A stretch of 5,380 nt of DNA from Pseudomonadota bacterium. Lineage in GTDB: Bacteria > Pseudomonadota > Alphaproteobacteria > Acetobacterales > Acetobacteraceae. The translations under genes and the position numbers were made by a program. Shown here piece after piece: positions 1 through 5,380 of the stretch (within the stretch, counting starts at the first letter, position 1; every line of letters starts with the position of its first letter). The notes below the pieces were generated by a model. The model was not told where the DNA came from, did no database searches, and was given only the letters and a program-made list of their open reading frames with translations. The stretch spans positions 1 to 5,380 of the forward strand of contig JAKBCB010000285.1 of the NCBI GenBank assembly GCA_021808185.1. The letters run 5' to 3'.

Positions 1-630
1 GATTTCGCCGGGCAGGAACCCGTCCGCCTGCGCCGCCAGCGCGCGGGCGAAGCTGCGGGCGGCGAACGCATCCACCTCGGCGCGCGTGATCCCGTAGCGC
101 CGCGCCAGATTCTCCGCCGTGTCGCCCATCGTGCAGCCGCAGGACGGATCGAGCAGCGCTTCCCACAGGAAGTCCTTGAACTCCGCCTGGCCCATGCGGA
201 AGCCGGTGCGCAGCGTGTAGGCGGCGATCGGGTTGCGGCTCATGCTCTCGGTGCCGACGACCAGCGCCGCGCCGGCATCGCGATGCGTCACCGCGTCGGC
301 CGCCTGCATGATCGCCTCGATCCCGGTGCCGCAGACGCGCTGCACCATGTGCGCCGGCACCTCGATCGGCACGCCGGCATACAGGCCGACGTGGCGCGGT
401 GTCATGTAGGCATCGAAGCTGGCCTGGGCCATGTTGCCGACCACCACGGTGCCGATGTCGTCGGGCGCCACCGCGGCGCGCGCCAGCGCCTCCCGCGCTG
501 CCTTGATGGCGAGGTCGATCGGCGAAACCTGCGCCAGAGCGCCGGCATAGTCCACGAACGGGGTGCGGCAGCCATCCAGCAGCCATGCGTCCGGCCAGGA
601 CGCCGTGAGGGCGCGGGAAGTGCGGGTCAT
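1..630 (-). CDS. Thiolase (acetyl-CoA acetyltransferase family), N-terminal 210 residues, cut by window edge
   Basis: The frame starts at an ATG (630-628) and stays open to base 1, giving 210 residues; family members are usually about 390-430, so the C-terminal half, with the second Cys and the His of the active site, lies outside. Visible thiolase signatures are CRTPFVDYAGAL at 21-32, the acyl-accepting cysteine C100 in VQRVCGTGIEA (96-106), GTESMSRNP at 126-134, and MGDTAENLARRYGI at 168-181 with the following DAFAARS. The ATG overlaps the ligase stop in an ATGA, and a GAGGA ribosome site sits 6 bases upstream, which fixes the start. Thiolases cleave 3-ketoacyl-CoA with free CoA. In Pseudomonas ferulate clusters a comparable gene is called aat. 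It could release acetyl-CoA from a 3-keto-hydroxyphenylpropionyl-CoA in a beta-oxidative route. PcaF (beta-ketoadipyl-CoA thiolase) is less likely because the Cys motif differs from PcaF's NRLCASGMDA. Family is certain; substrate is inference. Confidence 0.93.
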   Translation of the reverse strand, partial: MTRTSRALTASWPDAWLLDGCRTPFVDYAGALAQVSPIDLAIKAAREALARAAVAPDDIGTVVVGNMAQASFDAYMTPRHVGLYAGVPIEVPAHMVQRVCGTGIEAIMQAADAVTHRDAGAALVVGTESMSRNPIAAYTLRTGFRMGQAEFKDFLWEALLDPSCGCTMGDTAENLARRYGITRAEVDAFAARSFARALAAQADGFLPGEI

Positions 631-2474
631 GGCGTGTCCTCGGCACTGATGATGATGGGCGACGGCGGCTCGGCATAGAGTGCCTCGACCAGCGCGGCGC
701 GGCGGCCGAGCACGGCGCGCTGGTTGATCGAGCCCTTGTCGGTGATCTCGCCGGCATCGATCAAGGGCGGTTCCTCCAGCAGCAGGGCGCGGCGCACGCG
801 GTTGGAGCTGCCGGTGGCGGCGGCGGCCAGCCGTGTGAGCGTGGCGCGCAGCCGGGCGCGCAGCGCGGGATGCGTCAGCACCGCCGCCGTGCCCGCCTCG
901 GCGGGCAGATCGGTGCAGGCGGCGCGGCAGGCCGCGAGGTCGGGGATCAGCAATGCCGCGACATAGTCCTGGTTGATCCCGGCGATCACCGCGTCGCGCA
1001 CGAACGGCGCCAGCGCGTCCAACAGGGCGGCGCGCAGCGGGCCGACGCTGACCCAGGTGCCGGTCGCCAGCTTGAAATCCTCGGAAATGCGGCCGTCGAA
1101 CAGCAGGCCGAGGTCCGGGCGCGCATCGTCGATGAATTTCAGCGCGTCGCCGAGCTTGTAGTAGCCGTCTTCGTCGAAGGCGGCGCGCGTCGCCTCCGGC
1201 TGTTTCCAGAAGCCGGGCGTGATGTTCGGCCCGCGCAGCCGCGCCTCCAGCTTGCCGCCGGTCGGCACCAGTTTCAGCTCGTTGCCCGTCACCGGCAGGC
1301 CGACAATGCCCGAGCCGGTCACGTCCGGGCGGCAGACGATGGCGAACGGCGCCGTCTCGGTCGCGCCGAGGCCGGTGAGCATGGTGATGCGCTCCCCCAC
1401 CGTTGCCACCGCGAGCTCGTCCAGCGCATCCCATACCGGCTGCGCCAGCCCCGCACCGGCATAGAACATCAGTTTCAGCCGGCTGAAGAACGTCGCCCGC
1501 AGCGCCGGCTCGGCGCGCAGATAGGTGACCAGCTCCTCGAACCCCTTGGGCACGTTGAAATAGATCGTCGGCGCGATCTCCCGCAGGTTGCGCACCGTCT
1601 CGGCGATGCCGGCAGGCGTCGGCTTGCCGTCGTCGATATGGAGCGTTCCGCCGTTGTAGAGCACCAGGCCGACATTGTGGTTGCCGCCGAAGGTGTGGTT
1701 CCACGGCAGCCAGTCGACGATCACCGGCGGCTCATCGGCCATGAAGGCGAGCGAGCAGCGCAGCATTTCCTGGTTGGCGCACAGCATGCGCTGCGTGTTG
1801 ATGACGCCCTTGGGCGTGCCGGTCGAGCCGGACGTGAACAGGATCTTGCCCACCGTGTCCGGCCCGACGCGCGCGGCGGCGGCGGCGACCGCCGGGGTGG
1901 GGCGGGTTGCCAGCAGCGCATCGAACAGCATCGCCGGCCGGTCCGCGGGCGGCGCCTCCACCACGGCCAGCTCCGTCGCGTGCGGGACGGTGGCCGCCAG
2001 CGCGGCGGCGAAGGCGGCGCCGTGCTCGGCGAAAACGAGGCCGGGGCGGAGGATGTCCATCAGCGCCCGCAGCTTCAGGAAATCTCTCGAAATCAACGAA
2101 TAGGCGGGTGAAACTGGCGCATACGGCACGCCGACATGCAGTGCCGCGAGGCCGAGCAGCAGGTGTTCGATGCCGTTCCCCGACAGAATGGCGATCGGCC
2201 GCTCCGGGCCGAGACCCCGGTCCAGGATCGCCTGTCCCAGCGCCTGCACCGCCTGCCAGGCGGCGCCGTAGCTGACCACGCGCCACGCGCCGCCGTGGTC
2301 GCGTCGCGCGACGAAGGCCCGGCCGGGAGCGGCCGCCGCCCAGTGCTCCAGCCGCTCGGTCAGCCGCCCCGGGAACGGCGGCAGCGCATGGCGCGGCCGA
2401 ACATGGATGGTGCCGTCCGCCAGCCGCTCGAACGCCACATCGGGGCTGCCGAGCCGGACCGGCCGCGTCCGCAT
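627..2474 (-). CDS. fcs: Feruloyl-CoA synthase-like acyl-CoA ligase (AMP-binding, ANL superfamily)
   Basis: A 615-residue adenylate-forming ligase, predicted cytoplasmic, expected to activate a hydroxycinnamic acid (ferulate, p-coumarate, caffeate) to its CoA thioester with ATP. Landmarks in order: the phosphate-binding loop FTSGSTGTPKGV at 213-224; WLPWNHTFGG at 255-264; the adenine-pocket motif GLGATETAP at 368-376; YYKLGDALKF at 438-447 with the ribose-binding Asp region; the hinge segment FDGRISEDFKLATG at 459-472; and the catalytic lysine K580 in GEITDKGSINQRAVL, a stretch I associate with bacterial feruloyl-CoA synthases. The N-terminal extension (VRLGSPDVAFERLADGT) and the length of about 615 also fit that subfamily. 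It starts at ATG 2474, sharing one base with the upstream crotonase stop (TGATG), with GGAAGG about 10 bases upstream. It ends in an ATGA overlap with the thiolase. The ligase family is sure; feruloyl rather than another aryl acid rests on resemblance and context. Confidence 0.9.
   Translation of the reverse strand: MRTRPVRLGSPDVAFERLADGTIHVRPRHALPPFPGRLTERLEHWAAAAPGRAFVARRDHGGAWRVVSYGAAWQAVQALGQAILDRGLGPERPIAILSGNGIEHLLLGLAALHVGVPYAPVSPAYSLISRDFLKLRALMDILRPGLVFAEHGAAFAAALAATVPHATELAVVEAPPADRPAMLFDALLATRPTPAVAAAAARVGPDTVGKILFTSGSTGTPKGVINTQRMLCANQEMLRCSLAFMADEPPVIVDWLPWNHTFGGNHNVGLVLYNGGTLHIDDGKPTPAGIAETVRNLREIAPTIYFNVPKGFEELVTYLRAEPALRATFFSRLKLMFYAGAGLAQPVWDALDELAVATVGERITMLTGLGATETAPFAIVCRPDVTGSGIVGLPVTGNELKLVPTGGKLEARLRGPNITPGFWKQPEATRAAFDEDGYYKLGDALKFIDDARPDLGLLFDGRISEDFKLATGTWVSVGPLRAALLDALAPFVRDAVIAGINQDYVAALLIPDLAACRAACTDLPAEAGTAAVLTHPALRARLRATLTRLAAAATGSSNRVRRALLLEEPPLIDAGEITDKGSINQRAVLGRRAALVEALYAEPPSPIIISAEDTP
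637..641 (-). promoter_or_regulatory. Ribosome binding site of the thiolase gene
   Basis: On the minus strand GAGGA lies 6 bases before the ATG at 630, inside the last codons of the CoA ligase gene. It supports both the chosen thiolase start and translational coupling with the ligase. Confidence 0.6.
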
Positions 2475-3262
2475 CAGCGCACCACCTTCCCCGCGCGCTT
2501 TTCCAGGAACGCCCGCAGCCGCTCCTTCGCCTCCCGGTCGCCGGCGGCGATGGCGGCCATCAGGCTCTCCATCAGCAGCCCGGTCCGCGGGTCAGCCTCG
2601 GCGATGCGCGGCAGCGCGTGCAGCACCCCGAAGACGCTGAGCGGCGCGAGCGTCGCGACATGCCGGGCCATCGCCATCGCGCGGTGCAGGCCCGTGCCCG
2701 CATCCACCAGATATTGCGAGAAACCTGCCGCCACCCCTTCCTGCGCGCCATAAGTGCGGCCGGTCAGCATCATGTCCAGCATCCGCGCCGTGCCGATCAG
2801 CCGTGGCACCCGCACCGACCCGCCGCCGCCCACGAACAGGCCCCGCTGGCCTTCCGGAAGGGCGTAATAGGTGGTCGGCTCGGCGATGCGGATATGGCAG
2901 GCGGCGGCGAGTTCCAGGCCGCCGCCGATCACCGCGCCGTGCAGCACCGCGATCACCGGCACGCTGCCGTTCTCGATCAGGTCGAACGCGCGGTGCCAGG
3001 CGCGGGAGTGGAACACGCCCGCGGTCGCATCGTTCTCGGTCACCGAGGACAGGTCGAGGCCGGCGCAGAAATGCTCGCCCTCGCCATGCAGCACGACGGC
3101 GCGGACATCGGCGGGCAGGGCGGCAAAACAGGCGCCGATCCCGGCCACCATCTCGTCATCGATGGCGTTGCGTTTCTGCGGGCGGGCCAGACGCAGCACG
3201 GCGACGGCATCGTCGATCCGGCAGTGCAGCGACGACGGCAGGGCGACGGGCAGCGGCGTCAC
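2474..3262 (-). CDS. Crotonase / enoyl-CoA hydratase family protein, first gene of the hydroxycinnamate operon
   Basis: A 262-residue crotonase, expected to hydrate the double bond of a hydroxycinnamoyl-CoA made by the adjacent ligase; in Pseudomonas the gene in this position is ech (feruloyl-CoA hydratase/lyase). Visible signatures: RLARPQKRNAID at 24-35, oxyanion-hole segments HFCAGLDL (64-71) and GAVIGGGLELAAAC (109-122), and ALPEGQRGLFVGGGGSVRVP (134-153). E117 and E137 are 20 residues apart and match the two catalytic glutamates of classical enoyl-CoA hydratase. Hydroxycinnamoyl-CoA hydratase-lyase has Ser at the first position, so lyase activity is uncertain. The start is chosen as GTG at 3262-3260 because homology begins just after it, a weak GCGAGA lies 8 bases upstream, and there is no nearby ATG. 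GTG at 3289 or 3286 are alternatives. The open frame continues to 3718, but that part is antisense to pcaD and not credible. The stop overlaps the ligase start by one base. Confidence 0.88.
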   Translation of the reverse strand: MTPLPVALPSSLHCRIDDAVAVLRLARPQKRNAIDDEMVAGIGACFAALPADVRAVVLHGEGEHFCAGLDLSSVTENDATAGVFHSRAWHRAFDLIENGSVPVIAVLHGAVIGGGLELAAACHIRIAEPTTYYALPEGQRGLFVGGGGSVRVPRLIGTARMLDMMLTGRTYGAQEGVAAGFSQYLVDAGTGLHRAMAMARHVATLAPLSVFGVLHALPRIAEADPRTGLLMESLMAAIAAGDREAKERLRAFLEKRAGKVVR

Positions 3263-3289
3263 GGGGCAGGTCTCGCGCTGGAACACCAC

Positions 3290-3306
3290 CCCATTGCCAC
3301 AATCGG
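3290..3306. promoter_or_regulatory. Candidate operator: 17-bp imperfect palindrome
   Basis: The sequence CCCATTGCCACAATCGG consists of two 7-base arms that are reverse complements at 6 of 7 positions, around a 3-base centre. The inner ATTG/CAAT arms are perfect and AT-rich in otherwise GC-rich DNA. It sits between the two divergent operons and covers the possible pcaD -35 element. Such symmetry and placement suit a dimeric repressor or activator. Which regulator binds it cannot be told from this window. Confidence 0.4.
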
Positions 3307-3321
3307 CGCCGGCCGCATACT
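3294..3321 (+). promoter_or_regulatory. Candidate sigma70-type promoter for pcaDHG
   Basis: TTGCCA at 3294-3299 matches the -35 consensus at 5 of 6 positions. It is followed after 16 bases by CATACT at 3316-3321, which matches the -10 consensus at 4 of 6. Transcription would start near 3328, leaving a leader of only about 15 bases that begins almost at the ribosome site. That tight fit and the weak -10 keep confidence low. The -35 lies inside the palindrome at 3290-3306. Confidence 0.35.
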
Positions 3322-3329
3322 GGCGCGCT

Positions 3330-3336
3330 GGAGGGG
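3330..3336 (+). promoter_or_regulatory. Ribosome binding site of pcaD
   Basis: GGAGGGG lies 6 bases before the GTG at 3343. It is the strongest Shine-Dalgarno match in the intergenic region and decides the pcaD start, since the frame has no ATG there and is open far upstream. Confidence 0.7.
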
Positions 3337-3342
3337 TTTGCC

Positions 3343-4128
3343 GTGTTCTTGCGCATCGACCAGACCACGCTGCACATCGCCCTGTCCGGCCCGTCGGACG
3401 GCCCCGCGGTCCTGCTGCTGCACTCGCTCGGCACCGACGGGCGGGTGTGGGAGCCGCAGGCGGCGGCGCTGGCGGCGCGCTATCGGGTGATCCGCCCGGA
3501 CCTGCGCGGCCACGGGCTGTCCGCCACCACGCCCGGCCCCGGCAGCATCGCCGGCTTCGCCGCCGACATGCGGGCGGTGCTGGACGCGCTGGGCGTCGCG
3601 CGGGCGCATGTCGCGGGCCTGTCGATCGGCGGCATGGTGGCGCAGGCGCTGGCCGCACTGGCGCCCGACCGCGTCGCCTCCCTGATCCTGGCGGACACGG
3701 CCATGGCGATCCCGCCACCCGCGCTGTGGCGCGACCGTGCCGCGACCGTGCGCGGCCAGGGCATGGCGGCGATCGTCGAGGCGGTGGTGGCGCGCTGGGT
3801 CACGCCGGCGGCGCTGCGGTCGCCCGACACCGACGGCCTGCGCGCCATGCTGCTGCGGACCGACCCGGAAGGCTACGCCGCCGCGGCCGAGGCGATCGCC
3901 GCCGCCGACTTGGCCGCCGCCACCGCCCGCCTGCGCCTGCCCGCGCAGGTGCTGGTGGGGACGGAGGACCTGGCGACGCCGCCGGCCGCCGCCGCAGCGC
4001 TGGCGGCCGCGATCCCGGGGGCGGCGTTGATCGAAATCAACGGTGCCGCCCATATCCCGACCTACGAGCAGGCGGAGGCGGTGACCGAGGCGATGCGCCG
4101 CTTCCTGGACAGGGAGAGTTCCGCATGA
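3343..4128 (+). CDS. pcaD: 3-oxoadipate enol-lactonase
   Basis: A 261-residue alpha/beta hydrolase that hydrolyses 3-oxoadipate enol-lactone to 3-oxoadipate in the protocatechuate branch of the beta-ketoadipate pathway; predicted cytoplasmic. The catalytic triad is visible: nucleophile S94 in GLSIGG (92-97), acid D209 in VGTEDLATPP (205-214) and H237 in GAAHIPTYEQ (234-243). The oxyanion-hole segment LLLHSLGTDGRVWEPQ (24-39) and RPDLRGHGLS (51-60) with the following TPGP closely resemble known PcaD proteins. Length equals single-domain PcaD; there is no fused carboxymuconolactone decarboxylase domain as in PcaL. The GTG start at 3343 is chosen from the GGAGGGG 6 bases upstream and from where homology begins. 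The gene leads the operon and overlaps pcaH by four bases (ATGA). A general esterase of the same fold is the alternative, made unlikely by the adjacent pcaHG. Confidence 0.92.
   Translation: MFLRIDQTTLHIALSGPSDGPAVLLLHSLGTDGRVWEPQAAALAARYRVIRPDLRGHGLSATTPGPGSIAGFAADMRAVLDALGVARAHVAGLSIGGMVAQALAALAPDRVASLILADTAMAIPPPALWRDRAATVRGQGMAAIVEAVVARWVTPAALRSPDTDGLRAMLLRTDPEGYAAAAEAIAAADLAAATARLRLPAQVLVGTEDLATPPAAAAALAAAIPGAALIEINGAAHIPTYEQAEAVTEAMRRFLDRESSA
4112..4116 (+). promoter_or_regulatory. Ribosome binding site of pcaH
   Basis: GGGAG, within AGGGAGAG, lies 8 bases before the ATG at 4125, inside the pcaD 3' end. It fixes the pcaH start within a frame that stays open far upstream in the shadow of pcaD. 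Confidence 0.6.
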
Positions 4129-4850
4129 CCGAGCTTCACGACACGGCGGCCGATGCGCGGACGGGCTTTCGCGCCGTCACGCCGGGCACGCAGCCGCCGA
4201 ACGACTTCCCGGAGTACGGCAGCACCCACAAGCGCCACCCGTTGCAGCCGCTGCTGCGGATTCCCCAGACGGTGACGGAGATCACCGGCCCCCGCTTCTC
4301 CCCGAGCCATTATCCCGCGACCATCGACCTCTCGAAGCACGGCAGCCACGAGGCGATGGGCGAGCGGATCGTGGTGCGCGGGCGGGTGCTGGACGAGAAC
4401 GGCAGGCCGGTGCCGGACACCATGATCGAGCTTTGGCAGGCCAACGCGGCCGGCCGCTACGCTCATGAACGCGACCAGCACGATGCGCCGCTCGACCCGC
4501 ATTTCAAGGGCGAGGGCCGGGTGTTCACCGACGCCGACGGCTGGTATCAGTTCACCAGCATCAAGCCCGGCGCCTATCCCTGGCGCAACCATTTCAACGC
4601 CTGGCGGCCGAATCACATCCACTATTCGCTGTTCGGCCCCGGCTTCGCGACACGGCTGATCACCCAGATGTATTTCCCGGGCGATCCGCTGCTGGACCTG
4701 GACCCGATCTTCCATGCGGTGCCGGATGCGGCGGCGCGGCAGCGGCTGATCGCGAAGTTCGATATCGAGATCACGCAGCCGGAATGGGCGCTCGGCTACC
4801 GCTTCGACATCGTCCTGCGCGGGCGCGACGCCACGATCACGGAGGAATAG
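4125..4850 (+). CDS. pcaH: Protocatechuate 3,4-dioxygenase, beta subunit
   Basis: A 241-residue subunit carrying the non-haem Fe(III) centre of the intradiol dioxygenase that splits protocatechuate to 3-carboxy-cis,cis-muconate using O2. All four iron ligands can be placed: Y112 in GRYAHERD (110-117), Y151 in AYPWRN (150-155), and H164 and H166 in WRPNHIHYS (160-168). Their spacing (39, 13 and 2 residues) equals that of Pseudomonas putida PcaH (Tyr408, Tyr447, His460, His462). R161 matches the conserved active-site Arg457. The N-terminal domain (HPLQPLLRIPQTVTEITGP at 38-56) and the beta-sandwich segment VRGRVLDENGRPVPDTMIELWQ (84-105, in part) are typical. Length is close to the usual 235-245. 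The start is ATG 4125, overlapping the pcaD stop as ATGA. It is expected to assemble with the PcaG subunit encoded 4 bases downstream. No signal peptide is seen; the enzyme should be cytoplasmic. Confidence 0.96.
   Translation: MTELHDTAADARTGFRAVTPGTQPPNDFPEYGSTHKRHPLQPLLRIPQTVTEITGPRFSPSHYPATIDLSKHGSHEAMGERIVVRGRVLDENGRPVPDTMIELWQANAAGRYAHERDQHDAPLDPHFKGEGRVFTDADGWYQFTSIKPGAYPWRNHFNAWRPNHIHYSLFGPGFATRLITQMYFPGDPLLDLDPIFHAVPDAAARQRLIAKFDIEITQPEWALGYRFDIVLRGRDATITEE
4841..4846 (+). promoter_or_regulatory. Ribosome binding site of pcaG
   Basis: GGAGGA, located in the last codons of pcaH, lies 8 bases before the ATG at 4855. It supports the pcaG start and coupled synthesis of the two dioxygenase subunits. 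Confidence 0.7.
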
Positions 4851-4854
4851 GGCC

Positions 4855-5376
4855 ATGCCGATCGCCACCGCGAGCCAGACCATCGGGCCCTACTGGCACC
4901 TGATCGAGCATCCCGAATTCGCCGACCTGACGCGCTTCGGCGCGGAGGGGGAACGGATCACCCTGACCGGCCGGGTGACCGACGGGGAGGGCACGCCGGC
5001 GGCGGATTGCTGCGTCGAACTGTGGCAGGCGAGCCCCGCGGCGTCGGACCGGTTCCCCGGCTACGGCCGGTCCGCGACCGACCGTGACGGGCGGTTTCGG
5101 TTCACCACCGTCCGCCCCGGCCCGCTGCCCGGCCCGGGCAATGCGCAGCAGGCGCCGCATTTCGCCATCAACCTGCTGGCCCGCGGCATCCTCGGCCGGC
5201 TGGTCACCCGCGCCTACTTCGCCGGCGAGCCGCTGAACGAGACCGACCCGATCCTGGGGCTGGTGGAGGATGCGGCGCGCCGCGCCACGCTGCTCGCCCG
5301 GCCGGCGGGCGCCGGCACGTGGCATTTCGACATCCGCCTGCAAGGCGACAACGAGACCGTGTTCATGGACTTCTGA
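4855..5376 (+). CDS. pcaG: Protocatechuate 3,4-dioxygenase, alpha subunit (short form)
   Basis: A 173-residue alpha subunit of the dioxygenase; it pairs with PcaH and contributes to the substrate pocket but does not bind iron. Family marks are the N-terminal ASQTIGPYWHL (6-16), ITLTGRVTDGEGTP (35-48), CVELWQAS (53-60), APHFAINLLARGILGRLVTR (100-119), the dimer-side DPILGLVEDAARRATLLA (131-148), and the diagnostic C-terminus FDIRLQGDNETVFMDF (158-173), nearly the same as in P. putida PcaG. As expected for the alpha subunit, the Tyr/Tyr/His/His iron set of PcaH is absent. It is about 25 residues shorter than the roughly 200-residue P. putida protein, with the loss in loops after position 16 and after position 60. 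The core and both ends are intact, so it looks functional. ATG 4855 has a good ribosome site. Only four bases follow the TGA, so any terminator or further genes lie outside. Confidence 0.95.
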   Translation: MPIATASQTIGPYWHLIEHPEFADLTRFGAEGERITLTGRVTDGEGTPAADCCVELWQASPAASDRFPGYGRSATDRDGRFRFTTVRPGPLPGPGNAQQAPHFAINLLARGILGRLVTRAYFAGEPLNETDPILGLVEDAARRATLLARPAGAGTWHFDIRLQGDNETVFMDF

Positions 5377-5380
5377 GCGC

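Larger units (their letters stand above)
3263..3342. promoter_or_regulatory. Divergent control region between the crotonase and pcaD genes
   Basis: These 80 bases separate the start codons of the two divergent operons, so both promoters or their operators should lie here or run into the gene starts. The region holds a plausible plus-strand promoter, a 17-bp imperfect palindrome and a pcaD ribosome site. I find no convincing sigma70-type promoter for the minus-strand operon. No regulator gene (LysR, IclR or MarR type) is present in the window. Confidence 0.6.

Noticed and set aside
283..678. Plus-strand open frame of 131 codons opposite the thiolase
   Set aside because: His/Arg/Gly-rich with no motif. 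The opposite strand encodes a clear thiolase N-terminus.
870..2111. Plus-strand open frame of 413 codons antisense to the CoA ligase
   Set aside because: Arg/Gln/His/Ala-rich with no domain, and it lies entirely opposite a ligase with all its motifs. Long antisense frames are expected in DNA this GC-rich.
3305..3313. GGCGCC/GCCGGC overlapping short palindromes in the divergent region
   Set aside because: Six-base GC-only palindromes are frequent throughout this window and carry no specific signal.
2803..3342. Upstream extension of the pcaD frame to an ATG at 2803
   Set aside because: It is antisense to the crotonase gene and Arg-rich. The GGAGGGG before GTG 3343 and the family length define the real start.
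3263..3718. N-terminal extension of the crotonase frame to an ATG at 3718
   Set aside because: The extra 150 or so codons are antisense to pcaD and encode Pro/Arg-rich sequence without homology features. Crotonase homology begins only after about 3262.
3259..4053. Minus-strand open frame of 264 codons opposite pcaD
   Set aside because: Gly/Arg/Gln-rich shadow frame with no recognisable motif, opposite a PcaD with an intact catalytic triad.
2871..4124. Upstream extension of the pcaH frame, suggesting a large fusion protein
   Set aside because: The extension runs antisense to the crotonase and out of frame through pcaD as low-complexity Gly/Arg/Ala sequence. A ribosome site and ATG at 4125 give a normal-length PcaH.
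4062..4883. Minus-strand open frame of 273 codons opposite pcaH
   Set aside because: Contains no recognisable domain and lies opposite a PcaH with all four iron ligands. It is a shadow of third-position GC bias.

Overview
This is a very GC-rich, tightly packed window carrying an aromatic-acid catabolism locus. It has two divergent gene blocks separated by about 80 bp. The base composition, the Ala/Arg-rich proteins and the resemblance of the CoA ligase to feruloyl-CoA synthases of soil proteobacteria suggest a high-GC alphaproteobacterium, possibly Rhodospirillales/Acetobacteraceae-like. That placement is inference; no rRNA or other phylogenetic marker is present.

Left block (minus strand, 3262 down to 1): a crotonase (enoyl-CoA hydratase) family gene, then a feruloyl-CoA synthase-like CoA ligase, then a thiolase cut by the window edge. 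Neighbouring reading frames overlap by 1 and 4 bases, so this is one translationally coupled operon. The gene set matches the ech-fcs-aat set described for Pseudomonas ferulate catabolism. It points to CoA-dependent activation and side-chain shortening of hydroxycinnamic acids (ferulate, p-coumarate, caffeate).

Right block (plus strand, 3343 to 5376): pcaD (3-oxoadipate enol-lactonase), pcaH and pcaG (beta and alpha subunits of protocatechuate 3,4-dioxygenase). The junctions are a 4-base overlap and a 4-base gap, so this is also one operon. PcaHG opens the ring of protocatechuate and PcaD acts later in the beta-ketoadipate pathway. pcaB and pcaC, which act between them, are not in the window.

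Together the blocks read as an upper pathway (hydroxycinnamate to hydroxybenzoate level) facing a lower pathway (protocatechuate to ring cleavage). The shared gap holds a 17-bp imperfect palindrome overlapping a possible -35 element, a reasonable candidate operator. The points most worth a second look are this palindrome, the catalytic residues of the crotonase (hydratase-type Glu/Glu instead of the Ser/Glu of classical hydroxycinnamoyl-CoA hydratase-lyase), and the unusually short PcaG. I see no mobile element, RNA gene, CRISPR array or wholly new system. The overall content is recognisable catabolic biochemistry in a compact arrangement.
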